A DNA stretch of 64,000 nt, taken from Pseudomonas asturiensis (GTDB lineage: Bacteria > Pseudomonadota > Gammaproteobacteria > Pseudomonadales > Pseudomonadaceae). Below are positions 44,953-54,490 of this stretch, piece after piece. Within the stretch, counting starts at the first letter, position 1; the number at the start of each line of letters is the position of its first letter. Location: the NCBI RefSeq assembly GCF_900143095.1, contig NZ_FRDA01000009.1, positions 62,001-126,000 on the forward strand. The letters are read 5' to 3'. The notes under the pieces were generated by a model that worked only from the letters and a program-made list of their open reading frames with translations, was not told the origin of the DNA and did no database searches. Position numbers and translations under genes: made by a program.

Positions 44953-45938
44953 ATCCGTTCACTTACAGCAAACCGGCTGATATTCGCGCCGCCATTGACC
45001 TGAGCGGTCCGGCCACACGGTTTATTGCCGGCGGCACCAACCTGCTCGACCTGATGAAAGAAAATGTCGCGCGCCCCGAGCATCTGATCGACATTAACGA
45101 CCTGCCCCTCAAAGACGTGACCGAGACGGCCTCGGGCGGGTTGATGATCGGTGCGCTGGTCAGCAATGCCGATCTGGCCTGGCACCCGCTGGTCGAAGCG
45201 CGTTATCCGTTGTTGAGCCAGGCGTTGCTGGCTGGCGCATCGCCACAGTTGCGCAATATGGCCAGCACCGGCGGCAACCTGTTGCAGCGCACCCGGTGCT
45301 ATTACTTCTACGACGCCAGCGTGCCGTGCAACAAACGTGAGCCAGGCAGCGGCTGCCCTGCGAAGGACGGTCTCAATCGTATTCATGCGATCTTCGGGGC
45401 CAGCGACGACTGCGTTGCGACGCACCCGTCTGACATGTGTGTAGCCATGGCTGCGCTGGAAGCAGTGGTGCATGTCGAGGGCCGTGCAGGTCGTCGCACC
45501 ATCGAATTCGCCGATTTTCATCGTCTGCCGGGCGATGCGCCGCAGCGTGACAATCAGCTGGCCGACGATGAGCTGATCACGGCCATTGAGCTGCCTGCGC
45601 CGCGTTTTGCCAGTCATAGCGCCTATCTGAAAGTGCGTGACCGCGCGTCTTATGCCTTTGCGCTGGTGTCTGTTGCCGCTGCGCTGGAACTGAACGGCGA
45701 TGTGGTGAGCGATGCGCGCCTGGCGCTTGGCGGTGTGGCGCACAAACCGTGGCGCGACAAGGAAGTCGAGCGGTTGCTGATCGGCAAGCCCGCCACACGC
45801 GAACACTTCGCGGCTGCAGCGGACGCCATGCTGGCTGACGCGCAGCCGCTTGAGCACAACGCTTTCAAGGTCAAGCTGGCGCGCCGGGCGATCATTCGCG
45901 CCCTGAGCGACGCGGCACTGGGAGGTACTGCCCAATGA
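44949..45938 (+). CDS. paoB: Aldehyde oxidoreductase, FAD and 4Fe-4S subunit (PaoB/YagS-like)
   Basis: 329 residues; starts as ATGA overlap with paoA. FAD-binding motif AGGTNLLDLMK and the CO-dehydrogenase flavoprotein C-terminal domain. The insert TRCYYFYDASVPCNKREPG, then SGC, matches the extra cysteines that bind a 4Fe-4S cluster in PaoB, distinguishing it from xanthine-dehydrogenase FAD subunits. Ends as ATGA overlap with the next gene. Confidence 0.88.
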   Translation: MNPFTYSKPADIRAAIDLSGPATRFIAGGTNLLDLMKENVARPEHLIDINDLPLKDVTETASGGLMIGALVSNADLAWHPLVEARYPLLSQALLAGASPQLRNMASTGGNLLQRTRCYYFYDASVPCNKREPGSGCPAKDGLNRIHAIFGASDDCVATHPSDMCVAMAALEAVVHVEGRAGRRTIEFADFHRLPGDAPQRDNQLADDELITAIELPAPRFASHSAYLKVRDRASYAFALVSVAAALELNGDVVSDARLALGGVAHKPWRDKEVERLLIGKPATREHFAAAADAMLADAQPLEHNAFKVKLARRAIIRALSDAALGGTAQ

Positions 45939-48136
45939 ATATTCCCTTCTCCCCGATGGGCAAGCCCGTGGACCGCGTCGACGGCAAACTGAAAGTCACT
46001 GGCGGCGCACGCTATGCCGGTGAATACCCGGAAGACGGCCTGCTGTTTGGCAGCGTCGTTTCCAGCACCATCGCCAGCGGTCGCGTGCTGAATATCGACA
46101 CGTCCGACGCGTTGAAGGTGCCGGGCGTGGTCGCGATTCTGGACCATACCAATCGTCCTTCACTGGCCAGTTACGACGAGAACTACGAGGACGCCGACTC
46201 GGCGGACGGTTCGCCGTTTCGCCCGCTGTATAACGATAACGTGCTGTACAGCGGCCAGCCGTTGGCGCTGGTCGTGGCTCAATCCCTGGAAATGGCCCGG
46301 CATGCAGGGTCGCTGATTCGTATCGAATACGATCAGCAGGCGCACCAGACCGACTTGCAGGCCGCGCTGGGGCAGGCTCACGACGTGTCGTCCGAGCTGC
46401 CCAAGCCACGCGGCAACTTCGAGGCTGAGCTGGCTGGCTCGGCTCTGAGTATCGATGCGACCTACAGCACGCCCAGCGAATACCACAACCCGATGGAGCC
46501 GCACGCGTCGACTGTGCTGTATCAAGCCGACGGCAGCCTGCAGATCCACGACAAGACCCAGGGCACGCAGAACTGTCAGGACTACCTGCACAAGGTCTTC
46601 GGCCTCGAAAAGGACAGGATCCGTGTGCTGGCTGCCTTTGTCGGTGGCGCCTTCGGTTCTGGCCTGCGTCCGCAGTACCAATTGCCGCTGGCCGTCATGG
46701 CCGCCTTGCACCTCAAGCGTTCGGTGCGGGTCACGTTGACGCGTCAGCAGATGTTCACCTTCGGTTATCGCCCGCGTACGGTGCAGCGCCTGCGTCTGGG
46801 CGCAGCGGCCAACGGGCGCTTGCTGGCCATCGGGCATGAGGCGATTGGTCAGACCTCGCGCTTCGAAGACTTCACCGAGCACGTCGTGGAATGGAGCGGC
46901 ATGCTCTATCAGTGCGACAACGTGCAATTAACGTACAAGCTGGTGCCGCTGGACGTGTTCACGCCGCTGGATATGCGTGCACCGGGCGCGGCGTTGGGGA
47001 TGATCGGGCTTGAATGTGCGATGGATGAGCTGGCGTGTGCGCTGGCCATCGACCCGGTGCGCTTGCGCCTGACCAATTTTGCTGAGCGCAACGGCAACGA
47101 AGACAAGCCGTATTCCAGCAAGGAGCTGCGCGAGTGTTATGCACAGGGCGCCGAGCGCTTTGGCTGGGAGCGCCGCAACCCGGAACCGCGCAGCATGCGT
47201 GAAGGCCGCCAACTGGTCGGCTGGGGCATGGCCGGTGGTGTCTGGGAAGCCATGCAGATGAAAGCCAGCGCCAAGGCGCGCCTCGGCTCGGACGGCAAGC
47301 TGGTGGTCAGCAGTGCGACCACTGACATCGGCACCGGTACTTATACCGTCATGACCCAGATTGCGGCCGAAACCCTGGGGCTGGCGGTCGAGGATGTCAC
47401 GTTCCTGCTCGGTGACTCGTCGCTGCCGACCGCTCCGCTGCAAGGCGGTTCGTTCACCGTATCGTCCGTCGGCACAGCAGTGCAGCAGGCGTGTCAGGCC
47501 TTGCAGCGTCAGTTGCTGGAAGTGGCAAAGGGTCGGTATCCGCAGTACGCCTCGATCACACTGGATGAGGTGCGGTTTGAGTCGGGCAGCCTGCAGCTGG
47601 GTGATCAGGTCGTTCCGATGGCCGAACTGGCGGCGGCTCAGGCCAGTGGTGTGATCGAAGTCCAGGTCGATGCCGAACCGGACAAGAAGCGTGAAGCCTA
47701 TGCGGCGGCTACCCACTCGGCAGTCTTCGTCGAAGTGCTGGTGGACGAGGACCTGGGCACCATCAAGGTCAATCGGGTGGTCAGTGCGGTCGCGGCCGGT
47801 CGCGTGGTCAATCCGAAGATGGCCCGCAGCCAGATTCTGGGCGGCGTCGTATGGGGCATGGGCATGGCCTTGCAGGAGGAAGCCATGCTGGATCATGGAC
47901 TGGGTCGGCCGATGAATCACAGTCTGGCGGAATATCACATTCCGGTTAACGCTGATATCGGCGACATTGATGTGCTGTTCGTCGAAGAAAACGACGAGAT
48001 CGTCAATGCACTGGGTTCCAAGGGCGTCGGCGAGATCGGTATCGTGGGTGTGCCGGCAGCGATTGCCAACGCCATTTACCACGCTACTGGCAAGCGGGTA
48101 CGCGAGTTCCCGATTACCCTGGACAAGCTGTTGTAA
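45935..48136 (+). CDS. paoC: Aldehyde oxidoreductase, molybdenum cofactor subunit (PaoC/YagR-like)
   Basis: 733 residues. Starts with KPVDRVDGKLKVTGGARYAGE. Molybdenum-site motifs are present: FVGGAFGSGLR, DMRAPGAALGMIGLECAMDE, GTGTYTVM, and SKGVGEIGIVGVPAAIANA, holding the catalytic Glu near the C-terminus. It carries the molybdopterin cytosine dinucleotide and oxidises aldehydes. No maturation gene (paoD/xdhC) follows in this window, so maturation must be supplied elsewhere. Confidence 0.88.
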   Translation: MNIPFSPMGKPVDRVDGKLKVTGGARYAGEYPEDGLLFGSVVSSTIASGRVLNIDTSDALKVPGVVAILDHTNRPSLASYDENYEDADSADGSPFRPLYNDNVLYSGQPLALVVAQSLEMARHAGSLIRIEYDQQAHQTDLQAALGQAHDVSSELPKPRGNFEAELAGSALSIDATYSTPSEYHNPMEPHASTVLYQADGSLQIHDKTQGTQNCQDYLHKVFGLEKDRIRVLAAFVGGAFGSGLRPQYQLPLAVMAALHLKRSVRVTLTRQQMFTFGYRPRTVQRLRLGAAANGRLLAIGHEAIGQTSRFEDFTEHVVEWSGMLYQCDNVQLTYKLVPLDVFTPLDMRAPGAALGMIGLECAMDELACALAIDPVRLRLTNFAERNGNEDKPYSSKELRECYAQGAERFGWERRNPEPRSMREGRQLVGWGMAGGVWEAMQMKASAKARLGSDGKLVVSSATTDIGTGTYTVMTQIAAETLGLAVEDVTFLLGDSSLPTAPLQGGSFTVSSVGTAVQQACQALQRQLLEVAKGRYPQYASITLDEVRFESGSLQLGDQVVPMAELAAAQASGVIEVQVDAEPDKKREAYAAATHSAVFVEVLVDEDLGTIKVNRVVSAVAAGRVVNPKMARSQILGGVVWGMGMALQEEAMLDHGLGRPMNHSLAEYHIPVNADIGDIDVLFVEENDEIVNALGSKGVGEIGIVGVPAAIANAIYHATGKRVREFPITLDKLL

Positions 48137-48557
48137 GCCTGTCGATGCGACATCCTCGTGGGAGCGAGCGTTCTGGCGAAGACGGCCGGACAGACGCCAG
48201 ACAGTGAGCGGATGTACCGGCCCGTTCGTGAGCAAGCTCACTCCCATGGCCCCTTCAAGTGCTGCGTCGCAGCCCTATGTCGAAGACCTACGTTGAAGTC
48301 ACCGAGAGGCCTCCCGCTGTCTGGGGTGAGGCATCCCGCCACGCGACAAAAGACCACACGGCTCAAGTGGCTGAATGGGACTACTCTTTACCTGCCGGTT
48401 GACCCGTGTCATCGCGCAATGACCGCAGATGTGAGTCAACCCGCCAATCCCTGCGACGGTCATCAGAACAAATAGAAAGATAAACACTCCATAACCGTGG
48501 GGGTATTCACTGCCGGTTCGCTGCCAGCAGTCGGTTTCACCTGAGAGAGGAACACTT
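48137..48557. other. Intergenic region upstream of cioA
   Basis: About 420 bases. A diverged REP lies at 48158-48247. TTGACCCGTGTCAT at 48399-48412 partly fits an ANR box (TTGATNNNNATCAA), plausible for an oxidase promoter but only a weak match. No ORF is convincing. Confidence 0.5.
48158..48247. repeat. Diverged REP palindrome
   Basis: GTGGGAGCGAGCGTTCTGGCGA at the left and CGTGAGCAAGCTCACTCCCAT at the right form the same architecture as the GTGGGAGCGGAC class, with many changes. Confidence 0.75.
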
Positions 48558-49997
48558 ATGTTCGGTTTGGAGGCTATCGATCTCGCCCGAATTCAGTTCG
48601 CATTCACGATTTCGTTCCACATCCTGTTTCCTGCCATCACCATCGGTCTGGCAAGTTACCTGGCTGTGCTCGAAGGCTTGTGGCTGAAGACCCGCGAAGA
48701 TGTGTATCGCGACCTGTACCACTTCTGGTCCAAGATCTTTGCCGTCAACTTCGGCATGGGCGTGGTGTCCGGACTGGTCATGGCCTATCAATTCGGCACC
48801 AACTGGAGCCGCTTCTCCGACTTCGCAGGCGCGGTCACGGGACCGTTGCTGACGTACGAGGTGTTGACAGCGTTCTTCCTTGAGGCCGGTTTCCTCGGTG
48901 TGATGCTGTTCGGCTGGAACCGTGTCGGACGCAACCTGCACTTCTTCTCCACGGTCATGGTCGCCATCGGCACGTTGATCTCCACCTTCTGGATTCTGTC
49001 GTCCAACAGCTGGATGCAGACCCCGCAAGGCTTTGAAATCATCGACGGCCGTGTGATTCCGACCGACTGGTTTGCCGTGGTCTTCAACCCGTCGTTCCCG
49101 TATCGCCTGACGCACATGGCGATTGCTGCCTTTGTCGCGACAGCGTTCTTCGTCGGCTCTTCGGCTGCCTGGCACTTGTTGCGTGGCCGCGACACGCCCG
49201 CAGTGCGCAAGATGCTCTCGATGGCGATGTGGATGGCACTGATCGTTGCGCCGATTCAGGCCGTCGTCGGTGACTTCCACGGCTTGAATACGCTCAAGCA
49301 TCAGCCAGCCAAGATTGCCGCCATTGAAGGTCACTGGGAAAACGTTGGCGATGAGCCGACACCGCTGATTCTGTTCGGCATTCCCGACATGAAGGAAGAG
49401 CGCACCAAGTATGCGGTGGAAATTCCTTATCTGGGCAGCCTGATCCTGACGCACAGCCTGGACAAGCAAGTCCCGGCGCTGAAGGAATTCAAACCTGAAG
49501 ACCGTCCGAATTCGACCATCGTGTTCTGGTCGTTCCGGGTCATGGTTGCGCTGGGCATGCTGATGATTCTGACCGGCCTCTGGAGCCTGTGGCTGCGCAA
49601 GCGTGGCACGCTCTATCAGTCACGTGCGTTCCTGTATCTGGCGTTGTGGATGGGGCCTTCGGGTCTGGTAGCAATCCTTGCAGGCTGGTTCACCACCGAG
49701 ATCGGCCGCCAGCCGTGGGTCGTCTACGGCCTGATGCGCACCGCCGATGCGTCGTCCAACCACAGCGTGGCGCAGATGAGCATCACCCTGGTGCTGTTCG
49801 TGGTCGTGTACTTCGTGCTGTTCGGTGCGGGGCTGGGTTACATGATGCGTCTGGTGCGCAAAGGCCCGAAAGCGTACGTCGAGCATGTGCCACAAGGTGG
49901 CCCCGGTCAGAAACGTACACCGGCCCGTCCGCTCTCTGCCGCCGTTGAAGGCGCAGACGATGGCGACAATGTTGACGCGCTCGGCAAGGGGAATTAA
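48558..49997 (+). CDS. cioA: Cyanide-insensitive bd-type quinol oxidase subunit I
   Basis: 479 residues, CydA family. Conserved haem-ligand regions: an early His in FTISFHILFPAITIG (haem b595), a second His in RLTHMAI (haem b558) and a later Met (VFWSFRVMVALGM). The Q-loop is short, as in Pseudomonas CIO rather than E. coli CydA, and GWFTTEIGRQPWVVYGLMRT is diagnostic. It oxidises ubiquinol and reduces oxygen, remaining active with cyanide. AGAGAGGAACA precedes the ATG. Confidence 0.93.
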   Translation: MFGLEAIDLARIQFAFTISFHILFPAITIGLASYLAVLEGLWLKTREDVYRDLYHFWSKIFAVNFGMGVVSGLVMAYQFGTNWSRFSDFAGAVTGPLLTYEVLTAFFLEAGFLGVMLFGWNRVGRNLHFFSTVMVAIGTLISTFWILSSNSWMQTPQGFEIIDGRVIPTDWFAVVFNPSFPYRLTHMAIAAFVATAFFVGSSAAWHLLRGRDTPAVRKMLSMAMWMALIVAPIQAVVGDFHGLNTLKHQPAKIAAIEGHWENVGDEPTPLILFGIPDMKEERTKYAVEIPYLGSLILTHSLDKQVPALKEFKPEDRPNSTIVFWSFRVMVALGMLMILTGLWSLWLRKRGTLYQSRAFLYLALWMGPSGLVAILAGWFTTEIGRQPWVVYGLMRTADASSNHSVAQMSITLVLFVVVYFVLFGAGLGYMMRLVRKGPKAYVEHVPQGGPGQKRTPARPLSAAVEGADDGDNVDALGKGN

Positions 49998-50000
49998 GCC

Positions 50001-51008
50001 ATGGGTATCGATCTTCCACTGATCTGGGCCGTCATCATCATCTTCGGCATCATGATGTATGTCGTGATGGACGGCTTTGATCTGGGTATCGGGATTCTTT
50101 TCCCGTTCATGAAAGACAGTTCCGACCGGGACGTGATGATGAACACCGTCGCGCCGGTCTGGGACGGCAACGAAACCTGGCTGGTACTAGGGGGCGCGGC
50201 GTTGTTCGGCGCGTTTCCGCTGGCCTATTCGGTTGTGCTGTCGGCGCTGTACCTGCCCTTGATGCTGATGCTCATGGGCCTGATCTTCCGTGGCGTGGCG
50301 TTCGAGTTTCGCTTCAAGGCAACCGAAGAGAAACGTCACCTGTGGGACAAGGCCTTTATCGGCGGTTCCCTGGCTGCGACCTTCTTTCAGGGCGTGGCGC
50401 TGGGCGCGTTCATCGAGGGTATTCCGGTGGTGAACCGCCAGTTCGCAGGCGGCTCGCTCGACTGGCTGGCGCCGTTTCCGATGTTCTGCGGTCTGGCTTT
50501 GATCGTGGCTTACGCACTGCTGGGCTGCACCTGGCTGATCATGAAAACCGAAGGCTCGCTGCAGAAGGCGATGCATGACCTGGCACGCCCTCTGGCCGTG
50601 GCCGTGCTGGTGGTCATGGGTGTGATCAGTCTGTGGACGCCGCTGGCGCACGCCGACATCGCGCATCGCTGGTTCAGCATGCCGAATCTGTTCTGGTTCA
50701 TGCCGGTACCGATTCTGGTGTTGGTGACCATGTACGGGCTGTTCAAGGCCGTGGCGCGCAACGCGCACTACACGCCGTTCCTGTTGACCCTGCTGTTGAT
50801 CTTCCTGGGTTACAGCGGGCTCGGTATCAGCCTGTGGCCGAACATCATTCCGCCGTCGGTTTCGATCTGGGACGCCGCCGCGCCGCCGCAAAGTCAGGGT
50901 TTCATGCTGGTCGGCACGCTGTTCATCATCCCGTTCATCCTGGGATACACCTTCTGGAGCTACTACGTGTTCCGCGGCAAAGTCACCGCAGAAGACGGTT
51001 ATCACTAG
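50001..51008 (+). CDS. cioB: Cyanide-insensitive bd-type quinol oxidase subunit II
   Basis: 335 residues, CydB family, three bases after cioA. Start IDLPLIWAVIIIFGIMMYVVMDGFDLGIG and the block VWDGNETWLVLGGAALFGAF are diagnostic. About eight or nine helices. It forms the membrane complex with CioA. Confidence 0.95.
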   Translation: MGIDLPLIWAVIIIFGIMMYVVMDGFDLGIGILFPFMKDSSDRDVMMNTVAPVWDGNETWLVLGGAALFGAFPLAYSVVLSALYLPLMLMLMGLIFRGVAFEFRFKATEEKRHLWDKAFIGGSLAATFFQGVALGAFIEGIPVVNRQFAGGSLDWLAPFPMFCGLALIVAYALLGCTWLIMKTEGSLQKAMHDLARPLAVAVLVVMGVISLWTPLAHADIAHRWFSMPNLFWFMPVPILVLVTMYGLFKAVARNAHYTPFLLTLLLIFLGYSGLGISLWPNIIPPSVSIWDAAAPPQSQGFMLVGTLFIIPFILGYTFWSYYVFRGKVTAEDGYH

Positions 51009-51029
51009 TCCGAACAGAGGAGATTGATC

Positions 51030-51197
51030 ATGTCTGGCAAGAACTCCATGCACGACCCGGATCCGGCACTCAGCAAACCGCTCTGGCAGCGTCTGGCCTG
51101 GCTGGTCGGCATCTGGGCGGGCAGTGTGTTTGCGCTGTTCATCGTCGCCAGCCTGATGCGCATGTTCATGAATGCGGCTGGCCTGACCACGCATTGA
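51030..51197 (+). CDS. Small oxidase-associated membrane protein, DUF2474/CydX-like
   Basis: 55 residues, start MSGKNSMHDPDPALSKPLW, with one membrane helix (LAWLVGIWAGSVFALFIVASL) and a short C-terminal tail. AGAGGAGATTGATC precedes the ATG. It lies 21 bases after cioB and before a terminator, as expected for the DUF2474 proteins next to cyanide-insensitive oxidases, which act like CydX to stabilise the complex. Confidence 0.85.
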   Translation: MSGKNSMHDPDPALSKPLWQRLAWLVGIWAGSVFALFIVASLMRMFMNAAGLTTH

Positions 51198-51246
51198 TCG
51201 GTCACACACCGCATTCCCGCACCGTGTCCACGGACACGTTTTACAG

Positions 51247-51273
51247 ACCCTCCGGTTTCGGAGGGTTTTTTTT
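51247..51273 (+). terminator. Rho-independent terminator of the cio operon
   Basis: Stem ACCCTCCG / CGGAGGGT with loop GTTT followed by seven or eight T. It stands 50 bases after the DUF2474 stop and before the convergent rlmG. Confidence 0.9.
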
Positions 51274-51293
51274 GAGCAGCGAAAAGCCGGGTG

Positions 51294-52418
51294 TTACTTG
51301 CGGGCCTTGAGGATCACGAACTTGGGTGTCGCCGCCACTTGCTCGACACCCCGGAACAGCCGCGACAGCTTGGTGTGATACCCCAGATGACGATTGCCGA
51401 CGATGTACAGCGCGCCGCCGGTCACGAGGGCCGCACGGGCCTGCTGGAACATGCGCCAGGCCAGGAAGTCGCCGACCACCTGCTGCTGATGGAAGGGTGG
51501 GTTGCACAGCACCACGTCCAGCGAATCCGGCTCCTGGCCTGACAGGCCGTCGGCGGCGCAGATCACCACGTCTCGCTCGCCCAGGCTGGCCCGCCAGTTC
51601 TCGGCAGCGGACTGCACGGCCATGAACGACTCGTCCACCAGCGTGTACTGCGCCTGGGGATTGGCCAGTGCGCTGGCAATCGCCAGCACGCCGTTGCCAC
51701 AGCCCAGATCGGCGACCCGCGCTGCGCCGAGGTTTTTTGGCAGATAGGGCAGGAAGGCGCGCGTGCCGATGTCCAGGCCTTCCCGGCAGAACACGTTGGC
51801 ATGGTTGAGCAGCTCGATGGCAGGCTCGTCGAGCGTGTAGCGCGTGGGATAGGGTGACGACCTGATCTCCTTGATCTGCGGTGTGGCGAACAGCAGACGG
51901 GCTTTCTTGACTGCCAGCGAAGCCTGCACCGGCCCCACGTACTCTTCGAGCAGATCGCCGGCCGAGCGCGGCAGGTGTTTGATCATCGCAGCTGCAATCA
52001 CTCGGGCACCGGGTGCCAGCTGGCCTTGCAGACGAATCAGTTGTTCTTCAAGCAGAGCCAGCGTCTTGGGCACCCGGATCAGTACCCAGTCAAACGGACC
52101 CGTCAACGGCGCGCTGGCGGGGATCAGCGGCACGCTGTCGTAGGCCAGACCGTTGCGCGTCAGGTTTTTTTCAAGGCCCTGGGCGGCGAGGAACGAGTCG
52201 GTGCTGCTGACCACCGTTGCGTGAGGCGCAAGGCTGGCCGCCAGCGCGCCGAAGCTGTCATTGAGGACCAGCACGCGGCTTTGCAGGGTCAGCCCGGTTT
52301 CAGCGACGAAGTTGAGCAGGTACTCGTCAGCGGCATCGAATGCCTGTAGCGGCTCATCTTGCTGTTCGGGTTGGCGAATGAGGTCAAGTTGAGCAAAAGG
52401 GCTGATGAGCAAGGGCAT
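51294..52418 (-). CDS. rlmG: 23S rRNA (guanine-1835-N2)-methyltransferase
   Basis: 374 residues from the ATG at 52418. The N-terminal methyltransferase-like domain lacks a complete SAM site; the C-terminal one has VADLGCGNGVLAIA and the catalytic NPPF (LCNPPFHQQQ). This two-domain form is RlmG (or RsmC, but LPMPLLISPFAQLD and the size favour RlmG). The longer frame from 52508 lacks support. Confidence 0.85.
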   Translation of the reverse strand: MPLLISPFAQLDLIRQPEQQDEPLQAFDAADEYLLNFVAETGLTLQSRVLVLNDSFGALAASLAPHATVVSSTDSFLAAQGLEKNLTRNGLAYDSVPLIPASAPLTGPFDWVLIRVPKTLALLEEQLIRLQGQLAPGARVIAAAMIKHLPRSAGDLLEEYVGPVQASLAVKKARLLFATPQIKEIRSSPYPTRYTLDEPAIELLNHANVFCREGLDIGTRAFLPYLPKNLGAARVADLGCGNGVLAIASALANPQAQYTLVDESFMAVQSAAENWRASLGERDVVICAADGLSGQEPDSLDVVLCNPPFHQQQVVGDFLAWRMFQQARAALVTGGALYIVGNRHLGYHTKLSRLFRGVEQVAATPKFVILKARK

Positions 52419-52526
52419 TGGCAGGAGAACTCTGAGCAGGCACGTAAGCCCGTTGACGTACGGGCTCGCTGAGGGAGGTGATTTTACGTACTTTTCTCGC
52501 TTTGGCACCTGCCCATTGCTGCGCTG

Positions 52527-52784
52527 TCAAAGGTCCAGCCGGACAACCCCGCTTTTTACCGCTCTGGCCACTGCTGCGGTTTTGTTGGTTGCGCCCATTT
52601 TCAAAATGGCACTGGCCACGTGGAAATTGATCGTGCGCTCCTTGAGGCTCAGAATGATCGCGATATCGGCAGCAGTCTTGCCCTCTGCAGACCATTGAAG
52701 GACCTCGATTTCTCGTTGGGTCAACTCTTTGGGATGGGGAAGATGCCAAGCGTTGATGTCCATGATGTTCCTGATCGCCTCCAT
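52527..52784 (-). CDS. Stand-alone LuxR-type HTH protein, probably a truncated LuxR regulator
   Basis: 85 residues. The C-terminal domain is a full LuxR HTH: LTQREIEVLQWSAEGKTAAD and the recognition helix KERTINFHVASAILKMG. Quorum-sensing LuxR proteins have about 150 more residues of AHL-binding domain. Here the in-frame region upstream (encoding FLDWIKAQQTFAIKG before the ATG) soon meets a stop, so it looks like the remnant of a longer protein. The AHL-type linker is not recognisable. It may still bind DNA. Confidence 0.75.
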   Translation of the reverse strand: MEAIRNIMDINAWHLPHPKELTQREIEVLQWSAEGKTAADIAIILSLKERTINFHVASAILKMGATNKTAAVARAVKSGVVRLDL

Positions 52785-53113
52785 ACCTTTGATGGCGAAA
52801 GTTTGCTGTGCTTTTATCCAGTCTAGAAAAGATCAATCATGAGTTTTGGGGAGTAAGCAGTTGTCCAGACGGATGGACTGATGGCCTTTATGTACTTCCG
52901 AAAGCGTAATCTGGCCAAAACACCTGTTACAGCGCGTCTCGGCATGATTTGGCTAACAGCTGTTCGATCCGAGTGCATCGCGGCGCAAGAACCAAATGCT
53001 CTAAACGGGTCAGCGTTTTGGTCTGGCAACCCTTACAAACCGGAGGTGTTTATTGCACGCGCTTTGCGGGACACTGTTCACCACCTTTCATTTCAGGGAG
53101 TCCGAGACGCACC
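52785..53113. other. Divergent intergenic region between the LuxR-type gene and fpr
   Basis: About 330 bases with no convincing ORF. It should hold both promoters. I see no clear operator. Confidence 0.6.
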
Positions 53114-53890
53114 ATGACCGTCAGCGAAGACAAGTTCACTCGGCAGACGCTCCAGCGTGTCACGCCATTGACCCCCAATCTGTTCACCCTGCGCGTCACC
53201 CGCGACCCAGGCTTCAGATTTCGTGCGGGGCAGTTCGCGCGTCTGGGCGTGACCAAGGCGGATGGGACCACGGTGTGGCGCGCCTATTCGATGGTGTCGT
53301 CCCCGCACGACGAATTTCTGGAGTTTTTCTCTATCGTGGTGCCTGACGGCGAGTTCACCAGCGAGTTGAGCCGCCTGCGCGAGGGTGACAGCTTGATGGT
53401 GGAGAAACAGGCCTTCGGGTACCTGACGCTGGACCGTTTCATCGATGGACGTGACGTGTGGCTGTTATCCACAGGCACCGGCGTTGCCCCGTTTCTGTCG
53501 ATCCTGCAGGACTTCGAGGTGTGGGAAAAATTCGAGCGGGTGATTCTGGTCTACAGCGTGCGCGAGTCCAGGGAGCTGGCGTATCAATCGCTGATTGCCG
53601 AGCTGATGGAGCGTGAGTACCTGGCTGAATACGCCCACAAGTTCCTGTTCTTGCCCACCGTCACCCGCGAGCAGCATCCGGGTGCCTTGAACGGCCGAAT
53701 CACGCAGTTGATTGAAAACGGTGAACTGGAGCGCGCGGCTGGCATTGCGATCACGCCCGAACACTCGCGAGTGATGCTGTGCGGCAACCCGCAAATGATC
53801 GACGACACCCGCGCCCTGCTCAAACAGCGTGACATGCGCCTGAGCCTGTCACGCAAACCGGGGCAAGTGGCGGTCGAGACGTACTGGTAG
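53114..53890 (+). CDS. fpr: Ferredoxin-NADP reductase
   Basis: 258 residues, the length of Pseudomonas Fpr. FAD motif RAYSMVSSP (RxYS), NADPH motif STGTGVAPFLSI, and C-terminal VAVETYW with the terminal aromatic-Trp. It passes electrons between NADPH and ferredoxin/flavodoxin and helps with oxidative-stress and iron responses. The start at 53114 gives the family N-terminus. Confidence 0.93.
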   Translation: MTVSEDKFTRQTLQRVTPLTPNLFTLRVTRDPGFRFRAGQFARLGVTKADGTTVWRAYSMVSSPHDEFLEFFSIVVPDGEFTSELSRLREGDSLMVEKQAFGYLTLDRFIDGRDVWLLSTGTGVAPFLSILQDFEVWEKFERVILVYSVRESRELAYQSLIAELMEREYLAEYAHKFLFLPTVTREQHPGALNGRITQLIENGELERAAGIAITPEHSRVMLCGNPQMIDDTRALLKQRDMRLSLSRKPGQVAVETYW

Positions 53891-53923
53891 GTCGCCGCCC
53901 CGGTCAGACGGCCCGTACCCCCT

Positions 53924-54028
53924 GTGGGAGCGGACCGGGCGGCGTACCATCTGTCCGCGAATAGAGCCTTTCAGTCGCTGAATAGTTGTTGGATGTACCG
54001 GCCCTTTCGCGAGCAAGCTCGCTCCCAC
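53924..54028. repeat. Diverged REP palindrome
   Basis: GTGGGAGCGGACCGGGCGGC at the left and GCGAGCAAGCTCGCTCCCAC at the right. It lies between convergent fpr and mscL and may act as their transcript end. Confidence 0.8.
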
Positions 54029-54043
54029 AAACACCGCGCATCC

Positions 54044-54490
54044 TTACACCGGACGAGCAGGGTCCACAGTGATCGGCGCCGCTGGCTTGTTCTGCTCCTT
54101 GAGCAGGTCGCGGATCTCGCCCAGCAGCACTTCTTCTTTCGAAGGGGTTGGCGGCAGGGTAGGGGCCTTGGCTTCTTCACGCTTCAGGCGGTTGATGGCC
54201 TTGACGCCCATGAAGATGGCGAACGCGACGATGATGAAGTCAATGACCGTCTGGATGAACTTGCCATAGGCCAGCAGCACTGCCGGGGCTGTTCCGTCGG
54301 CGGCTCTGAGGGTCACCGCCAGGTCGCTGAAGTCAACGCCACCGATCAGCAGCCCCAGTGGCGGCATGATTACATCGCCGACGAACGACGAAACGATCTT
54401 GCCGAATGCCGCGCCAATGATGATACCGACGGCCATATCGACCACGTTACCTTTGACCGCGAAGGCCTTAAACTCGCTTAGTACGCTCAT
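54044..54490 (-). CDS. mscL: Large-conductance mechanosensitive channel
   Basis: 148 residues from the ATG at 54490. Typical start SVLSEFKAFAVKGNVVDMAVG, first helix with GIIIGAAFGKIVSS, second helix FIQTVIDFIIVAFAIFMGVK and charged C-terminal bundle. It opens under membrane tension to prevent lysis. It is read divergently from radA. Confidence 0.95.
   Translation of the reverse strand: MSVLSEFKAFAVKGNVVDMAVGIIIGAAFGKIVSSFVGDVIMPPLGLLIGGVDFSDLAVTLRAADGTAPAVLLAYGKFIQTVIDFIIVAFAIFMGVKAINRLKREEAKAPTLPPTPSKEEVLLGEIRDLLKEQNKPAAPITVDPARPV

Noticed and set aside
48399..48412. ANR/FNR box upstream of cioA
   Set aside because: The match to TTGATNNNNATCAA is imperfect at both half sites, so it is mentioned only as a weak possibility.
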